Positions 45,200 to 56,400 of a stretch of DNA of 64,000 bases are shown here, one piece after another. Numbering within the stretch: position 1 is the first letter of the stretch; each line of letters opens with the position of its first letter. Below the pieces are notes generated by a model. That model saw only the letters and a list, made by a program, of their open reading frames with translations, was not told the origin of the DNA and ran no database searches. Source of the DNA: Enoplolaimus lenunculus (lineage: Eukaryota > Nematoda > Enoplea > Enoplida > Thoracostomopsidae); assembly GCA_030248215.1 (NCBI GenBank), contig JASANG010002502.1, positions 62,001-126,000 on the forward strand, given 5' to 3'. The position numbers and the translations under genes are program-made.

Positions 45200-45370
45200 G
45201 ATGCAGATTGTCAAATTTGCAAGGGTTCTTATTCTACTGATTTACAAACGGATTTGGTCATAGATTGGATTCAATGTGACTTGTGCCTATCATGGTTTCA
45301 TTTTACCTGTGTTGGTCTTATAGACGAACCAGCACAAGCCTTATGGTATTGTCCCCAGTGTTTACAAGCC
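45200..45370 (+). mobile_element. PHD finger after the integrase core (element part)
   Basis: The cysteine/histidine pattern CQIC ... CDLC-x4-H-x2-C ... W-x-CPQC is that of a PHD finger, with the conserved Trp before the last cysteine pair. Many Gypsy integrases carry a chromodomain in this place. PHD fingers commonly read histone H3 tails, so a role in choosing chromatin targets is plausible but inferred. Confidence 0.8.
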
Positions 45371-45569
45371 CAAGGTAGCTTATTACTACATACGGGCTTT
45401 GTAATTGTTATAGATGTAAGTATTAAAAAAGTAAATTCTTTAAAAGAATTTAGTAGTTATTATATAGTATTAGTAGTGTTGTGCGTAGTTTGGTTATTTT
45501 CAAAAGGTGTTATTTTGAACATTGACAATATATTGTATGGTGGACAGTTATTGACTAATGTTACAATGC

Positions 45570-46430
45570 CAGCAACAAATTCAAAGGTGCAATGGCCGGA
45601 GATTTTTGAAAAGCCGCCGGAGGGATCTCCAATGTATGATGCAAATCACCCATGTCATTCCTTGGAGTATTGGGTTCCAGTACAAACGTTGATGCGCGAA
45701 TGGGGAAAACCGCGGTATGTTGGAATTTTATCGGATGAAGACCAGGTAGACGCGGCGGTGGAAAAAATTAGGGCCTCAAGGACTAATATTTTAGCGTTAG
45801 ACATTGAAGGAGTAAATTTTTCAAGACAAAAATATAAAACTTATATGAAAATGTTAGAAAAACACCAAGAAAATCCCAAGGAAAATCCCCACCCTTCCAA
45901 TACTAGACTTCTCCCTGACGGCCACCAAACGTATTGCCTGGAAGAATGGTGTTCTAAACCAACGGTGGTTCGTAAAAATTTAATGCGAACACTTTAGATA
46001 GGAACAACGGAAGGGGCAATTTTTATTTTTGATGTTCAGGCTTTTGGAGTAGAGATACCTAAGTCTCTATCCGAATTATTGCACGATGAAAATTTTGTAA
46101 AATTATGGTGGAGCGTGCATAATGATAGAAATATGTGGGAAATGTTATATGGCGATTCGAAAAATGCACCTCCAAATAAGAAATTTCCCTACGATTCAAA
46201 TACCTTAGATTTACAAAATTGCCATAAACATGCATATGGTCAAGCGGGACTAGGAGATGTCATAACCGCTTATTTTGGATACAATAAAGGAAAAACTCCA
46301 TACGGTGAATACATGATGGGATATCTCCGTCAATGGACAAAAGGTCCACAGACGGTTGATACAGATGACACACGATTTATGGAGTTTATTAGGTATGCCA
46401 GTTTAGACGTCATGCTAGCTAATGCCAGGA
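45570..46430 (+). mobile_element. DEDDy-type 3'-5' exonuclease-like domain (element part)
   Basis: The three exonuclease motifs occur in order. Exo I is LALDIEG (D-x-E). Exo II lies in the stretch with SVHNDRNMW. Exo III is YASLDVML (Y-x3-D). A TLDL stretch sits between II and III, as in RNase D, WRN-exo and EXD1-type domains. The region also has the FIFDVQ strand typical of the fold. It belongs to the body of the retroelement, between PHD and the accessory region. The reaction (trimming of RNA or DNA 3' ends) is family knowledge; its use by the element is inferred. Confidence 0.7.
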
Positions 46431-49400
46431 GCTAACACAAAAGCTGCCTGGGAAAATTATGCTATAACGGAGGCAACAAATTTGTGGACAATTGAATATT
46501 CATTTCAGGCAAGTCAAAAGGTAAAGGTCCCTCGTAGGAGGGCCATTTTTCAGTTATTTCAGGACACGAATCCAATTCCAATAGATACAACAATACCTGG
46601 TGTCAAGATGAGAATGGAATTGGTGTGGCCCAGTATCGAAAGAATCCGGAGGGAAGACGCGTTACGGGACAAAGAAATCAAGGACAGAGATGTGATCAAT
46701 GACCCAGTGCATCATTGGCCACAATGGGCAAGACAATGTGTCAGATGGGATGGTTTCAGAAAACAACAAAAAGATGACCAGAAACCTAAAAAGAAATCAA
46801 AAGGTAAAAGTAAAGTTAAACAAGGTATTTTAGATTCCGAAGACGAAGAAGTCATATTAGGATTTCCGGAATGGGCCGATCCGGAAAGACCCATAGTAGG
46901 TGAAATTAGTGACGAAATGTTCGGTCCGGAAACAAAGGAAAGGAAAAAGGCTATGGAACAACATAGAATAGCAACTGAATGGTTTAGTCAATTTATGACT
47001 GTTAAACCATCAGGACCAGGACAGAGTGGAATTGAAACCCAGGAGGCAGTGGCAGATGAGCCACCACCTCCACCCCCAAAAGGACCAACAACCGTATAGA
47101 CCAAAAACATTAGAGGAAGTAGTTGGTATGAAACCACCCCAACCTCAGGAAATTTCAGCAATCCCGTTACCCCCGAAAGAACAACCCCAAAAAGAAACTG
47201 TGCCTAAAGAGGTGGCAAAAGCGCCAACTCTTTCAGAGGAACAGATAAGGCTTGCAAGGCAAGATACAGTTCCGTTGTTTCAACAAATGGACACTACGGA
47301 ATCACCTCAGGAAACATCAATTACAGATGTTAACAGTGATTTGGCAAATAGGTTGGCTGTCCAGTCAATGGAAGTTGAGAAATTTTCTGAAGAACCGACT
47401 ACAATAAGTCGTACTTCAGAACCGGTTTCAGGAGTAAGTTCATACCCAAGCCCTGTTGAAACAATTTCTCAAAGTGCAAGACTGGAGGACACAACAATCA
47501 CGGAAATCGAACAGGATGTTTTCCAACAGGTGCCTTCGGAATATGAAATATTACAGATAAGTAAGAAATTTAATACATCTATTTTAGGCGAGCAAGAAAA
47601 GTTATCAGTTATACAACCATCGCCCGGTGTCTCCTATAGACCCAAAACAACTAGTAGATTTACAGTACCAGAGGGAGCGACGTGGATGAGTTTTATTCCA
47701 TATCCTCCAGGAATCGATACCACCCGTGAACTAACGCCCCAGGTGGATCTGTAACAATTACGGATTTAATTAAGAATAGGATTGAGGAAATACAAAAGAA
47801 AGAATTAAAAGCAATGGCGGAAGTATAATCCGCTATGGAAAAATTTGTTCCAGAAGGTGGATTCCCATACTACCAAATTGAGGAACGATATTATGTACTT
47901 CAGGCGGCTATTAAAAGCTTGAATGGAGTAATATTACAAAGGAATAATTTGGATCGAGAGGCAAAGGAAGCAATGTTAAAGCTTCATTATTATCAGGAAT
48001 ATGTCAGTATGGTGGATGATACTATTGAACAAGCCAAGTCCACCCTTCAAGCAGCTTCCATACATACTGATTGGATGAAGGAAAATGATGAAAAATTGAG
48101 GCAAGAATACATTAAGAAATTTGCAATTCAGGAGGTTCGAATTTGCAAATTAGAACAGGAAAAGGTAAGTACTGAAAAAGTTTTAACAAAGGCTATGCAA
48201 AATTCTGTTAGAGATCATACAGAATTATTAAATTTATTGGATGATAAACGGAAATTGGAAAAGAGAATTTTGCAATTAGAAAGGAAATTAGGCCCTGTTC
48301 CGAATATTTTGGAATCGGAAACACAAACAGAATTTCAGGAGCCTGCTAGGCAGGATTTAGGTACCGACAATATGGGTGAAGTGATAATCGACGAAGACGC
48401 CGACGATCAAGCAGGACAACAATCAGACGTAACAGTGGAAAAAGTGATAACAGATAAAAGCAAAGACGTGGCTAAAGGTCCAAGTAAACGAAAAAGGGCT
48501 CGAACGTTAATGGTAATTGTTAAACAGGCACGTTTAGAAAGTATGAATGAACCACTCCCTAGGTCAATGTCCCCTATAGCAGGTACTTCAGCGGCTGCAG
48601 CCGTCGGAGTACAGGAACAAGAACCAGAAGCTGAACCCACCTTTTCCAGTTTAAATTTAACTTACCCAAATATATTACTAATTGAACCAGCAGACTTGGT
48701 ACAACAACCGCCTGTAGGTTATGAATATAGATTGCAAATTTATTATTTTGCTATTAATGATATTGTTCCTATGCCACAGACATTGATGTCTGCAGCTAGG
48801 CTTCAGAAATTAGCAGATAAATGGAAAGAGGCATTTTTAGAAGCATGGAGATTTAGACTCCATGTAAAGGCTGAATTTAAGGATTTGTTAAACTATTTAA
48901 ACTATGCAGAATATGGTTTAGCAGTTTCAGTAACAAAGATTAAACCGGATATGTCGACGAGAGAATACGAGGATCTGATGCGATGGTTTGCATGTGAATT
49001 AAGAAAATATTGCATCGAACGCATGCCTTGGCGACGTCGATACTACATAAATGCGCCCCCTGAATATTTCCTTCCACTATCACAATACGTTGTTCAACAA
49101 AGGTATTCAAAATGTAAGGATGTTAGAGCCCAGGCAATGCTTATATTAGTTGAGTGTGCGGGGTACTCTAACAGTAACTATTGGAAAATTAGGAACGCAT
49201 TCGATAGGAAAAATATTCAGGCCATTAACGACGTACACGATAAACAGAAACGTGCAAGACTCTTCGACGAATTGGACAATGAACAACCGGAATTGGAAAG
49301 GTTAACATTAGCTCAAATTCCAAATGAAAATAAGGAATTGTTAGCTAAAAGTACTGCATGCCTAATGGAAGAGCATCCATGGCCTATGGAGTTCCAGGAT

Positions 49401-49960
49401 GCTATAATTGAAGGCCCGCCCCATAGCCAGCAGTTCGGTCACAGGGGAGACAAAATGTCTCTGCTGTGACAATCCAACAGGTAAATCCCCCTCCCCCACC
49501 CCCGGCCCAACCCGAAAGTCAAAATATACCACATGTTAGCCAAAAGCAACCAACGACTATGGAAGTCGAAGGTTATGCTCAATCACAGGAACAGCAGGAA
49601 TTAAGTGAAGGCGAAATTGTGGAAAGAGGGACAAGCGACCAAGAGGTTCGCCAGTCCCAGGATGAACCTAGGATTGTGTATGATGAAGTATTAGAATATA
49701 GTAGAGGTTATGTCCCGGTGATAAGCCGGCTTTCACAGGAACAGGTACAAGAACAACAACAACAAACGCCTGTGGAACCGCAATTACGGAGAAGCCCGCG
49801 TCGTCACCAAAGTACGCCGCGAGTCGATTCGTTGGGTCAAACACAAGAAAGGCCACGATTGCCGTCATTAATGTCGATCAACGTGCGACCAATGTTTCAA
49901 AGTCAACCACCGGACAATTGGGATCAGTCAGGATCACAAGAAAGAAGACGGTTCAAGTTT
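46430..49960 (+). mobile_element. Accessory coding region of the Gypsy element, family not recognised
   Basis: There are three recognisable zones. The first is a Lys-rich charged zone (KKKSKGKSK) ending in a proline-rich tract (PPPPPPKGP). The second is a Pro/Gln/Ser/Thr-rich linker. The third, about 47840-49460, has a predicted coiled coil (heptad-like YYVLQAAIKSL ... LEKRILQLERKLG), a basic patch KRKRAR, and a globular Trp/Tyr/Arg-rich region (CIERMPWRRRYYINAP). A Gln/Pro-rich tail with RRSPRRH closes it. There is no transmembrane or envelope signature in this zone. The function is unknown; a structural or nucleic-acid-binding role is conceivable. Confidence 0.7.
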
Positions 49961-50664
49961 TAAAGACATTACAAAGGTTAAAGACAGTCACAAAGACAGA
50001 AGTTATTTTTCACGGACGCGACAATAATTATGTTTTTATTATTGTGTTTTATAAAATAATTCGTATGTTATAAGAAACTGTTTTGTAAAAACTTGCATAA
50101 TATGTATTGAATTGAGTTTTATAACATAACCTGTATAAAACTGTTTTATAAAAAGCTTGAATACTGTGTTTTAAACTGAGTTTTATAAAATAACTTGCAT
50201 AAAAACTGTTTTATAAAAACATGCATAATGTGTCTTGAATTGCGATTTATAGTATAAACTGTATGTATAACAACTGTTTTATAAAAAACTGTTATAAATA
50301 TGTATTATACGTTGTGACATTGTCACTTTAATTCCATTTATTTTATACTGGTCATGATTTACTTGTCAAATAATTGCCTTCCAAAAATTACTTGTCATTC
50401 CATACTTGTTAAATATACGGTGTATTTTATGTATATGGTGAAATATTACGTATAACTGTTGTGTTTTTTATATATATATTTTTATGTTTTTCTTCTATTT
50501 TTAACATTTTAAAACTATTTTAAACAAAAATTTAAAATATTTTTCTTATTTTTAACCCCTCTTTTTAATTTTTTATGTAAGCGGGGTCAGTAGGGTAAAA
50601 TTATTTTTGGTCCAATTTTTTGTGGGTAAACGCCAGGGGTCGGTGTTTTGCGTCGAAGGGGGAT

Positions 50665-51576
50665 TGTAGGTGGTGTCTCACCTTTGAATTTTGGGTTTTT
50701 ACTTTTTATTTTCTAAATCACCCTCCCTCAGCTTTCCCTTTTTCTGGAGCGCCCTGGGCTCCTATTTAGCACTCTTTTTCCTATTTCTGAGCTGTGACCC
50801 CGCTGGCCAATATCCGAGTGCGACTCTTAAGTCGTGCCGGATATTTTCCTAAAAATATATAAAAATCTATTTTAAAAATCTAAAACAATTACCTAGCTAG
50901 GTGTAAGACGTGGTTTTTGTGCTATTTTTAGTTGTTGTTTTTTGTGTCGTTTTTGTGTATTTTTGATTATATCGGCGTCGTGCGTGTTAAAAAGTTCTAA
51001 AACAATATTCTTTAAAAAATTCTACAAAAATTAATATTAAATTTACTAAAAAATAACCTAATTCAATTCTTAGTTTGGAATTCCTGAGTTAGTCGGAGAA
51101 AATCAGTTGTATTTTTACCCGGTCAGATATTATTATGAAAGTTATGCTTTGTGCAGTTTGTACGGTTGTTCCTAGAATGTGAATTGCGAGTTTGGTTTGG
51201 GTTTATATTACGCGTAGACCTTTGGACCCCATTGTTTTTCCCGGTAATTGGTGAGTATTGTGTTAACGGTAGAACCGACTGGCTCGTGCGAGCAGTCGTA
51301 TCGGTAATTATTCACGGCAAGCTGTACGCAGCAGTCATAGGCTTAGGTGGAATTGGGACCTTTTCAAGGAAGGCAATTACGCCTGAGCGCTGCGGAGCGG
51401 ACATTGCTTAATTAAAATAGAACGTGGTTTATTAGTAAGACTAAGCTATTGTGTTGCATCTGGAAGTTGATAGTGGTTATTTTTAAAGTTGTGCGCACAG
51501 GAATTAGTAGTTTTCGAAAGTATTGTTTTAGAGCTAAAAGATAATTCTGTATTCTTATTACCAAATAATTTTGTAC
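50665..51576 (+). repeat. 3' LTR of the Gypsy element
   Basis: It appears identical to 36934-37845. It is preceded by the purine tract GAAGGGGGAT that would serve as polypurine primer. The flank after 51576 (TTTACAACTATT) does not repeat the flank before 36934 (TGGCGGTGCG). Confidence 0.93.
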
Positions 51577-52837
51577 TTTACAACTATTGGTTACTTGAAA
51601 AGACATAAATGCGTGTTGGAAACCATGACTTAAGTCAAAACTACAGAACTTATGTAAAATCTTGACTTAAAAGTTGGAATTGGACTTAGGTCATGTTTCT
51701 GTAGCCCAGCCAATGTTTCTATATACGTGACTAGATCGATACTATTTTGTAGGCCCAAGAGAATACAGGATACCGCAAAAATCTTGTTAATTGCCAGTAA
51801 AACGGATAAATGGTGTCTTATAAACTCATGCGAGCAGTAGGAGTGTGTAAGTTGTGTTAAAACTGTTGCAGGATCGATCCGAAACTAGACCATACCCGCC
51901 TGCGGACCGATCGAAAATCCCCGTTTTCGATCAGTCCTGACCTCACAACGCGTAGAATGAAACCGTAACGAAACTGATAACTTTCCAACTTACTGTTCAG
52001 ATTTTTTGCAGTAACAATGTCGATATTTACGAAAAGGGCCATATCTCTAGAATTAATATTTTTTGTGTTCATGTGAATCAACAACCTTATATTAAGAGAA
52101 AATTGAACGAAAGACTTAGCTATGTAAAATATTTCCAAACACCTCAATTTAAAAGAAATATAATTTAATTTTTGAAAAGTTGAGAAAGAGATATCAGAAA
52201 ACTTCATAGATTACAATTCCTATTTTATCAATATTTTTAGACAAGCGACTCAAAATGCAATGAAACAAATTAAGAATAACTTATGAAAAATCTAATAATG
52301 TTGGAATTCTTGTAATAAGTATGGCAAATACATTGCCAAACAATTCAAGGGCAAAGGAAAACGACAACCTTCTTAGTTTAAAACTCTAATAAGGTCAAAA
52401 AGGCGAACTAAAAACGGTTTACACTGGTCTGGCAGGCGAATATCCTCTAGTTAATACTCCTGGCCGTCTTATTCTTGATGCTGATACTTGGTCAGTTTCT
52501 CTGTGCATAGAAGATGTCTGTTTTGGTGTCCGGTGCGGTTTATTTCCCAAACGTACGTAATGCGTAAACGCACCAGTAGTGCAAATCTTTTGTTACGCCA
52601 CTGGGCAAAAAATTTTATCCAGTCGACAGCGCAATGGACTCGTGTTTGATTTTTGCGGTGTCCTGTATTATATCGTGCCTGTAAAATTCGAGTTACTAGG
52701 GGTACTCTTAAACTGTGGTAGTTCGCACTTACAGGGGCTGGAAATGTACCAAAAATTTCGTCCTGTAAGGTTATGCTTCTTCCTTGGCTTAGGATGAAAA
52801 TCGGCTTTACTCAAAAAAGTCATGTTTCTGCAATACA
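51577..52837. other. Non-coding stretch, nothing recognised
   Basis: AT-rich sequence between the Gypsy 3' LTR and the right inverted arm. No gene or known repeat was identified. Confidence 0.45.
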
Positions 52838-53660
52838 GCCGATACCGTAGTCCGATCAATTATACATCTATCAGAACACTAAAAATGCCAAATTTTCAAG
52901 GAACCTGACTGAAGGTCTTAATTTGTCTGAGGCCTTTGATGACAATCTAGTCCTGTTTCAAGGCTTTTTGTTTTGAAAAGTTGGAGTGTCTTGGTACTTT
53001 GTTAATGAAATCAACTGGTATATTCTGCAGTACGCAAATCTGCTAGCTAATATAATATAAGTGCGCATTTTTAAAAACTATTTTAATTGATTATTTGGAA
53101 GAGTTTCACATCATTGTTCACACGTCAAGATATTCGTTTGGAATCAATTGGAAGCAAATCGGATTGTCGTATACCGGTGGTCTGTTCAAGTGTATACAAA
53201 CTGTTTGGATCTGATTCACTTTGCGTTCAGTTAGAACTGTTGATTGGGCATTGTTGTTCAGGTATAAATATATAATGCAACAATTTTCCACACGACAGAA
53301 TTGTGACTTCACACAGAATATATATAATGTGTATTGTGTATGGCAGTTGCTGGGATGTGTTGCTCATTTTCGGTGCTGCTTGTAAGCATCGTCCGTATGT
53401 ATAGGTAAATGCATTGCACTATGTAGCATGCTTGACGGCAGCATACAATCTACACATATAGTCTACAAAAAAGTAGTTATATAGGCGGGCTACGTGGCGC
53501 AGTGGTAGGGCACTTAAGGATCCGTAGAATGAGAGTTCGAGCCACTCCCTTATGCCTGCTTTTCCAGCTGCTTTATAAAAAGTCTGAAGTCCCGCTTCTT
53601 CCTGACTGACACCGCGTAGGTTTCCGTTTCACTATAAGCGACCTGGTGCGTGTGGATATC
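52838..53660. repeat. Right arm of the ~0.8 kb inverted duplication, with SINE-like body
   Basis: Reverse complement of 35347-36120. The outer part (53480-53640) contains the SINE-like tRNA body: A box GTGGCGCAGTGG, B box GAGTTCGAGCCACTC, and tail CTTTTCCAGCTGCTT...GACTGACACC. Confidence 0.8.
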
Positions 53661-55201
53661 GGTCGCGTGGTGTAATAGGAAGCGCGCTTGACTCGCGAGC
53701 AAGAGGTGCGAGGTTCGATTCCCGGCATGGCCATATGTTTCGAAGAAATTTAGAGAAAAACCATGTATATTCCGCGTGGTGTAATGGGTAGCGCGCTTGA
53801 CTCGCTAGCAAGAGGTCCGAGGTTCGATTCTTGGCGTGGCCATATCTTTCGGAGAAATTAAGAGAAAAATCATGTATATTCACAGTACTTCGAGGAAAGG
53901 GGTCGTCCCGACCGTGCAGTTCTGACATGGAGGTCCCGCCGAGACGGGCGCTGTAAATTGCAGGCCCATGGATTCGGAGAAGTTTGGATTCGCGGTCCGT
54001 GGCGACCGCCTAAAGAAGGGGGAATGTGGGTATACGCGGTGTAGCTTGTGTATGCGCAGTGTATAATGTTAAGACACATACATACTCGTGCGCATATAGC
54101 ACCTGAGGAAATTCAGATATCGGCCGCGTGGTGTAATAGGAAGCGCGCTTGACTCCCGAGCAAGAGGTCCGAGGTTCGATTCCCGGCATGGCCATATGTT
54201 TCGGAGAAATTTAGAGAAAAAAACCATGTATATTCCGCGTGGTGTAATGGGTAGCGCGCTTGACTCGCTAGCAAGAGGTCCGAGGTTCGATTCCTGGAGT
54301 GGCCATATCTTTCGGAGAAATTAGGAGGAAAATCATGTATATTCACAGTACTTCGAGGAAAGGGGTCGTCCCGACCGTGCAGTTCTGACATGGAGGTCCC
54401 GCCGAGACGGGCGCTGTAAATTGCAGGCCCATGGATTCGGAGAAGTTTGGATTCGCGGTCCGTGGCGACCGCCTAAAGAAGGGGGAATGTGGGTATACGC
54501 GGTGTAGCTTGTGTATGCGCAGTGTATAATGTTAAGACACATACATACTCGTGTGCATATAGCACCTGAGGAAATTCAGATATCGGCCGCGTGGTGTAAT
54601 AGGAAGCGCGCTTGACTCCCGAGCAAGAGGTCCGAGGTTCGATTCCCGGCATGGCCATATGTTTCGGAGAAATTTAGAGAAAAAACCATGTATATTCCGC
54701 GTGGTGTAATGGGTAGCGCGCTTGACTCGCTAGCAAGAGGTCCGAGGTTCGATTCCTGGCGTGGCCATATCTTTCGTAGAAATTAAGAGGAAAATCATGC
54801 ATATTCACATTACTTCGAGGAAAGGGGTCGTCCCGACCGTGCAGTTCTGACATGGAGGTCCCGCCGAGAGGGGCGCTGTCAATTGCAGGCCCATGGATTC
54901 GGAGAAGTTTGGATTCGCGGTCCGGGGCGACCGCCTGAAGAAGGGGGAATGTGGGTATACGAGGTGTAACTCGTGTATGCGCATTGTGTAATGTTAAGAC
55001 ACATACATACTCGTGCGCATATAGCACCTGAGGAAATTCAGATATCGGCCGCGTGGTGTAATAGGAAGCGCGCTTGGCTCCCGAGCAAGAGGTCCGAGGT
55101 TTGATTCCCGGCATGGCCATATGTTTCGGAGAAATTTAGAGAAAAACCATGTATATTCCGCGTGGTGTAATGAGTAGCGCGCTTGACTCGCGAGCAAGAG
55201 G
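53661..55201 (+). repeat. Tandem array of a 463 bp unit carrying pairs of tRNA-like sequences
   Basis: The unit repeats with starts at 53661, 54122, 54585 and 55047 (periods 461-463; the last copy is truncated at 55201). Each unit has two tRNA-like sequences: 53661-53732 and 53772-53841; 54122-54193 and 54235-54304; 54585-54656 and 54697-54766; 55047-55118 and a cut-off one. They show D-arm (GTGTAATAGG), anticodon-loop (CTCGCGA, CTCGCTA or CTCCCGA) and T-loop (TTCGATT) segments. Acceptor and T stems contain mismatches, so functional tRNAs are doubtful. Copies 2 and 3 are nearly identical, indicating recent amplification. A reverse copy lies at 1300-1735. Confidence 0.9.
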
Positions 55202-55202
55202 A

Positions 55203-55320
55203 GGTGCAAGAATGACCCCTCCGGTTAAACAAAATTCTATTTTTGAAAGGAAACCCAAAACACTTTGATTTTGCTGATAAAGCACAAATAGTTACACTTT
55301 CGGGTTTAAAAATTTAAGGC
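55203..55320 (+). repeat. Dispersed repeat cutting off the tRNA-like array
   Basis: It begins GGTGCAAGAATGACCCCTCC inside the eighth tRNA-like sequence and carries the block shared with 22960-23050 in reverse. It appears to be an insertion, or the breakpoint, that ends the array. Confidence 0.6.
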
Positions 55321-55479
55321 ATCGTTTAAAAAGTTATGGTCATCCGCATTTATTACGTCGCGCTATGTTAAAAGATTTTCCAGTCTATTCGGTTTGCCCA
55401 GGAGCCAAAACAACACTATATTGTTGAATTAGGGATTGTATCGAAGGTGTTTTAAACAGTGAGATACGTACTAACCGTG

Positions 55480-55963
55480 ACCGACACTAACTTGGTCTCG
55501 ATCTCGGTCAATTTTTAACCGTTTCCGAAAATACAGATAACATTATTCTGACAAAAGTTTTGAATATTTGTTATCTGCACTGAATTGCCGTTTTATTTAT
55601 ACAATTAAACTAATAAGTCGCCACCAAACTTTATTTTTTACCTTATTTGTCAGTTAGGAATGGTGACACAGACACAACGACTTAAAACATAAAGGGCTAA
55701 TGTTGCTGTGAGGACCGTGGGTAAGCAGGACAGGCGGAACATCCGGCGTCGGGGATGGGCGGCCTGGGTCAAAAAATTGAGACCGAGATCCAACCTTCTT
55801 GATCTCGATCAATTTTTAACCGTTAAAAAATAAAAAGATTTTCCTAGCAAAAGTTTTGAATATTTTTGTCTGCTCTGAATTGCCGTTTAATTCATGCAAT
55901 TAAGCTAATAAATCGCCGCTAAACCTTATTTTTTACCTTTTTTGTCGCATAGGAATGGTGATA
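55480..55963 (+). repeat. Two adjacent copies of a ~180 bp repeat
   Basis: 55490-55665 and 55787-55963 share GATCTCG(A)TCAATTTTTAAC, AAAAGTTTTGAATATTT, CTGAATTGCCGTTTAATT-like and TAGGAATGGTGA. A third, more diverged copy is at 9825-10000. Non-coding. Confidence 0.7.
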
Positions 55964-56159
55964 TTACGCAACCATGGATGGGTGAATCAATGAAGAAGTT
56001 GGGACTGAGGAGAGTCTCAGAATTTTTTGCACCAATACCGAACAATTCTGAAAAAATTCTACATCACGAATTTTGAATGTTCTATTTTGCTCAAAAAACA
56101 ATTCGTAATTTATGTTTGACGTAAATACGGAATGTTCATCCATTTGGCACAAAACATAC

Positions 56160-56400
56160 CTGCCGATGTGCAACCGGAATTTCGATTGCGATTAAAATTC
56201 CGATTAAAAACAAGTTAAAAAAATCATCGCCAATTTGTTCATGCGACGTTTTTCAAAATTGTTAATTGTTGCCAGCCAAGAAGCACCCTAAATCAATTTT
56301 GTTAATACAAATCATCCGTATATAGTCACATTTGTAGTTCCTATTCTGGTATAAATTTCTGTTCCGATTTCGATATAGTCCAGTTCCACTTTGCGCTCGG
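56160..56400 (+). repeat. MITE fragment, family B
   Basis: It has the family signature CGCCAATTTGTTCATGCG, the AAATCATCCGTATATAG block and the end CAGTTCCACTTTGCGCTC. The left start is GTGCAACCGGAATTTCG. Confidence 0.6.

Larger units (their letters stand above)
36934..51576 (+). mobile_element. Ty3/Gypsy LTR retroelement, 14.6 kb, with PHD and exonuclease-like accessory domains
   Basis: It is bounded by two 912 bp direct LTRs (36934-37845 and 50665-51576) that appear identical. The order of parts is LTR, leader, gag (about 38280-40580), protease, reverse transcriptase, RNase H and integrase (about 40840-45130), PHD finger (about 45200-45370), exonuclease-like domain (about 45570-46430), accessory coding region (about 46430-49960), a 0.6 kb AT-rich tail, a purine tract just before 50665, and LTR. 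The pol order (RT-RNase H-integrase) and RT sequence are Ty3/Gypsy-type. Identical LTRs indicate a very young insertion, yet the coding region is broken in roughly half a dozen places. No target duplication is visible at the two outer ends. It is about twice the usual length of Gypsy elements because of the region after integrase. Confidence 0.95.

Noticed and set aside
45400-45530. A hydrophobic stretch after the PHD finger as an envelope transmembrane segment
   Set aside because: A single hydrophobic run with no signal peptide, surface domain or cleavage site around it; more likely spacer sequence between element parts.
53661-55201. Functional tRNA gene cluster
   Set aside because: Acceptor and T stems have mismatches, the sequences are embedded in a larger tandem repeat, and a dispersed copy exists at 1300; tRNA-derived repeats fit better.
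53632-55232. Open frames on the - strand across the 463 bp array (for example 54674-55120)
   Set aside because: The same frame recurs in each repeat unit; it is repeat-derived with no recognisable domain.
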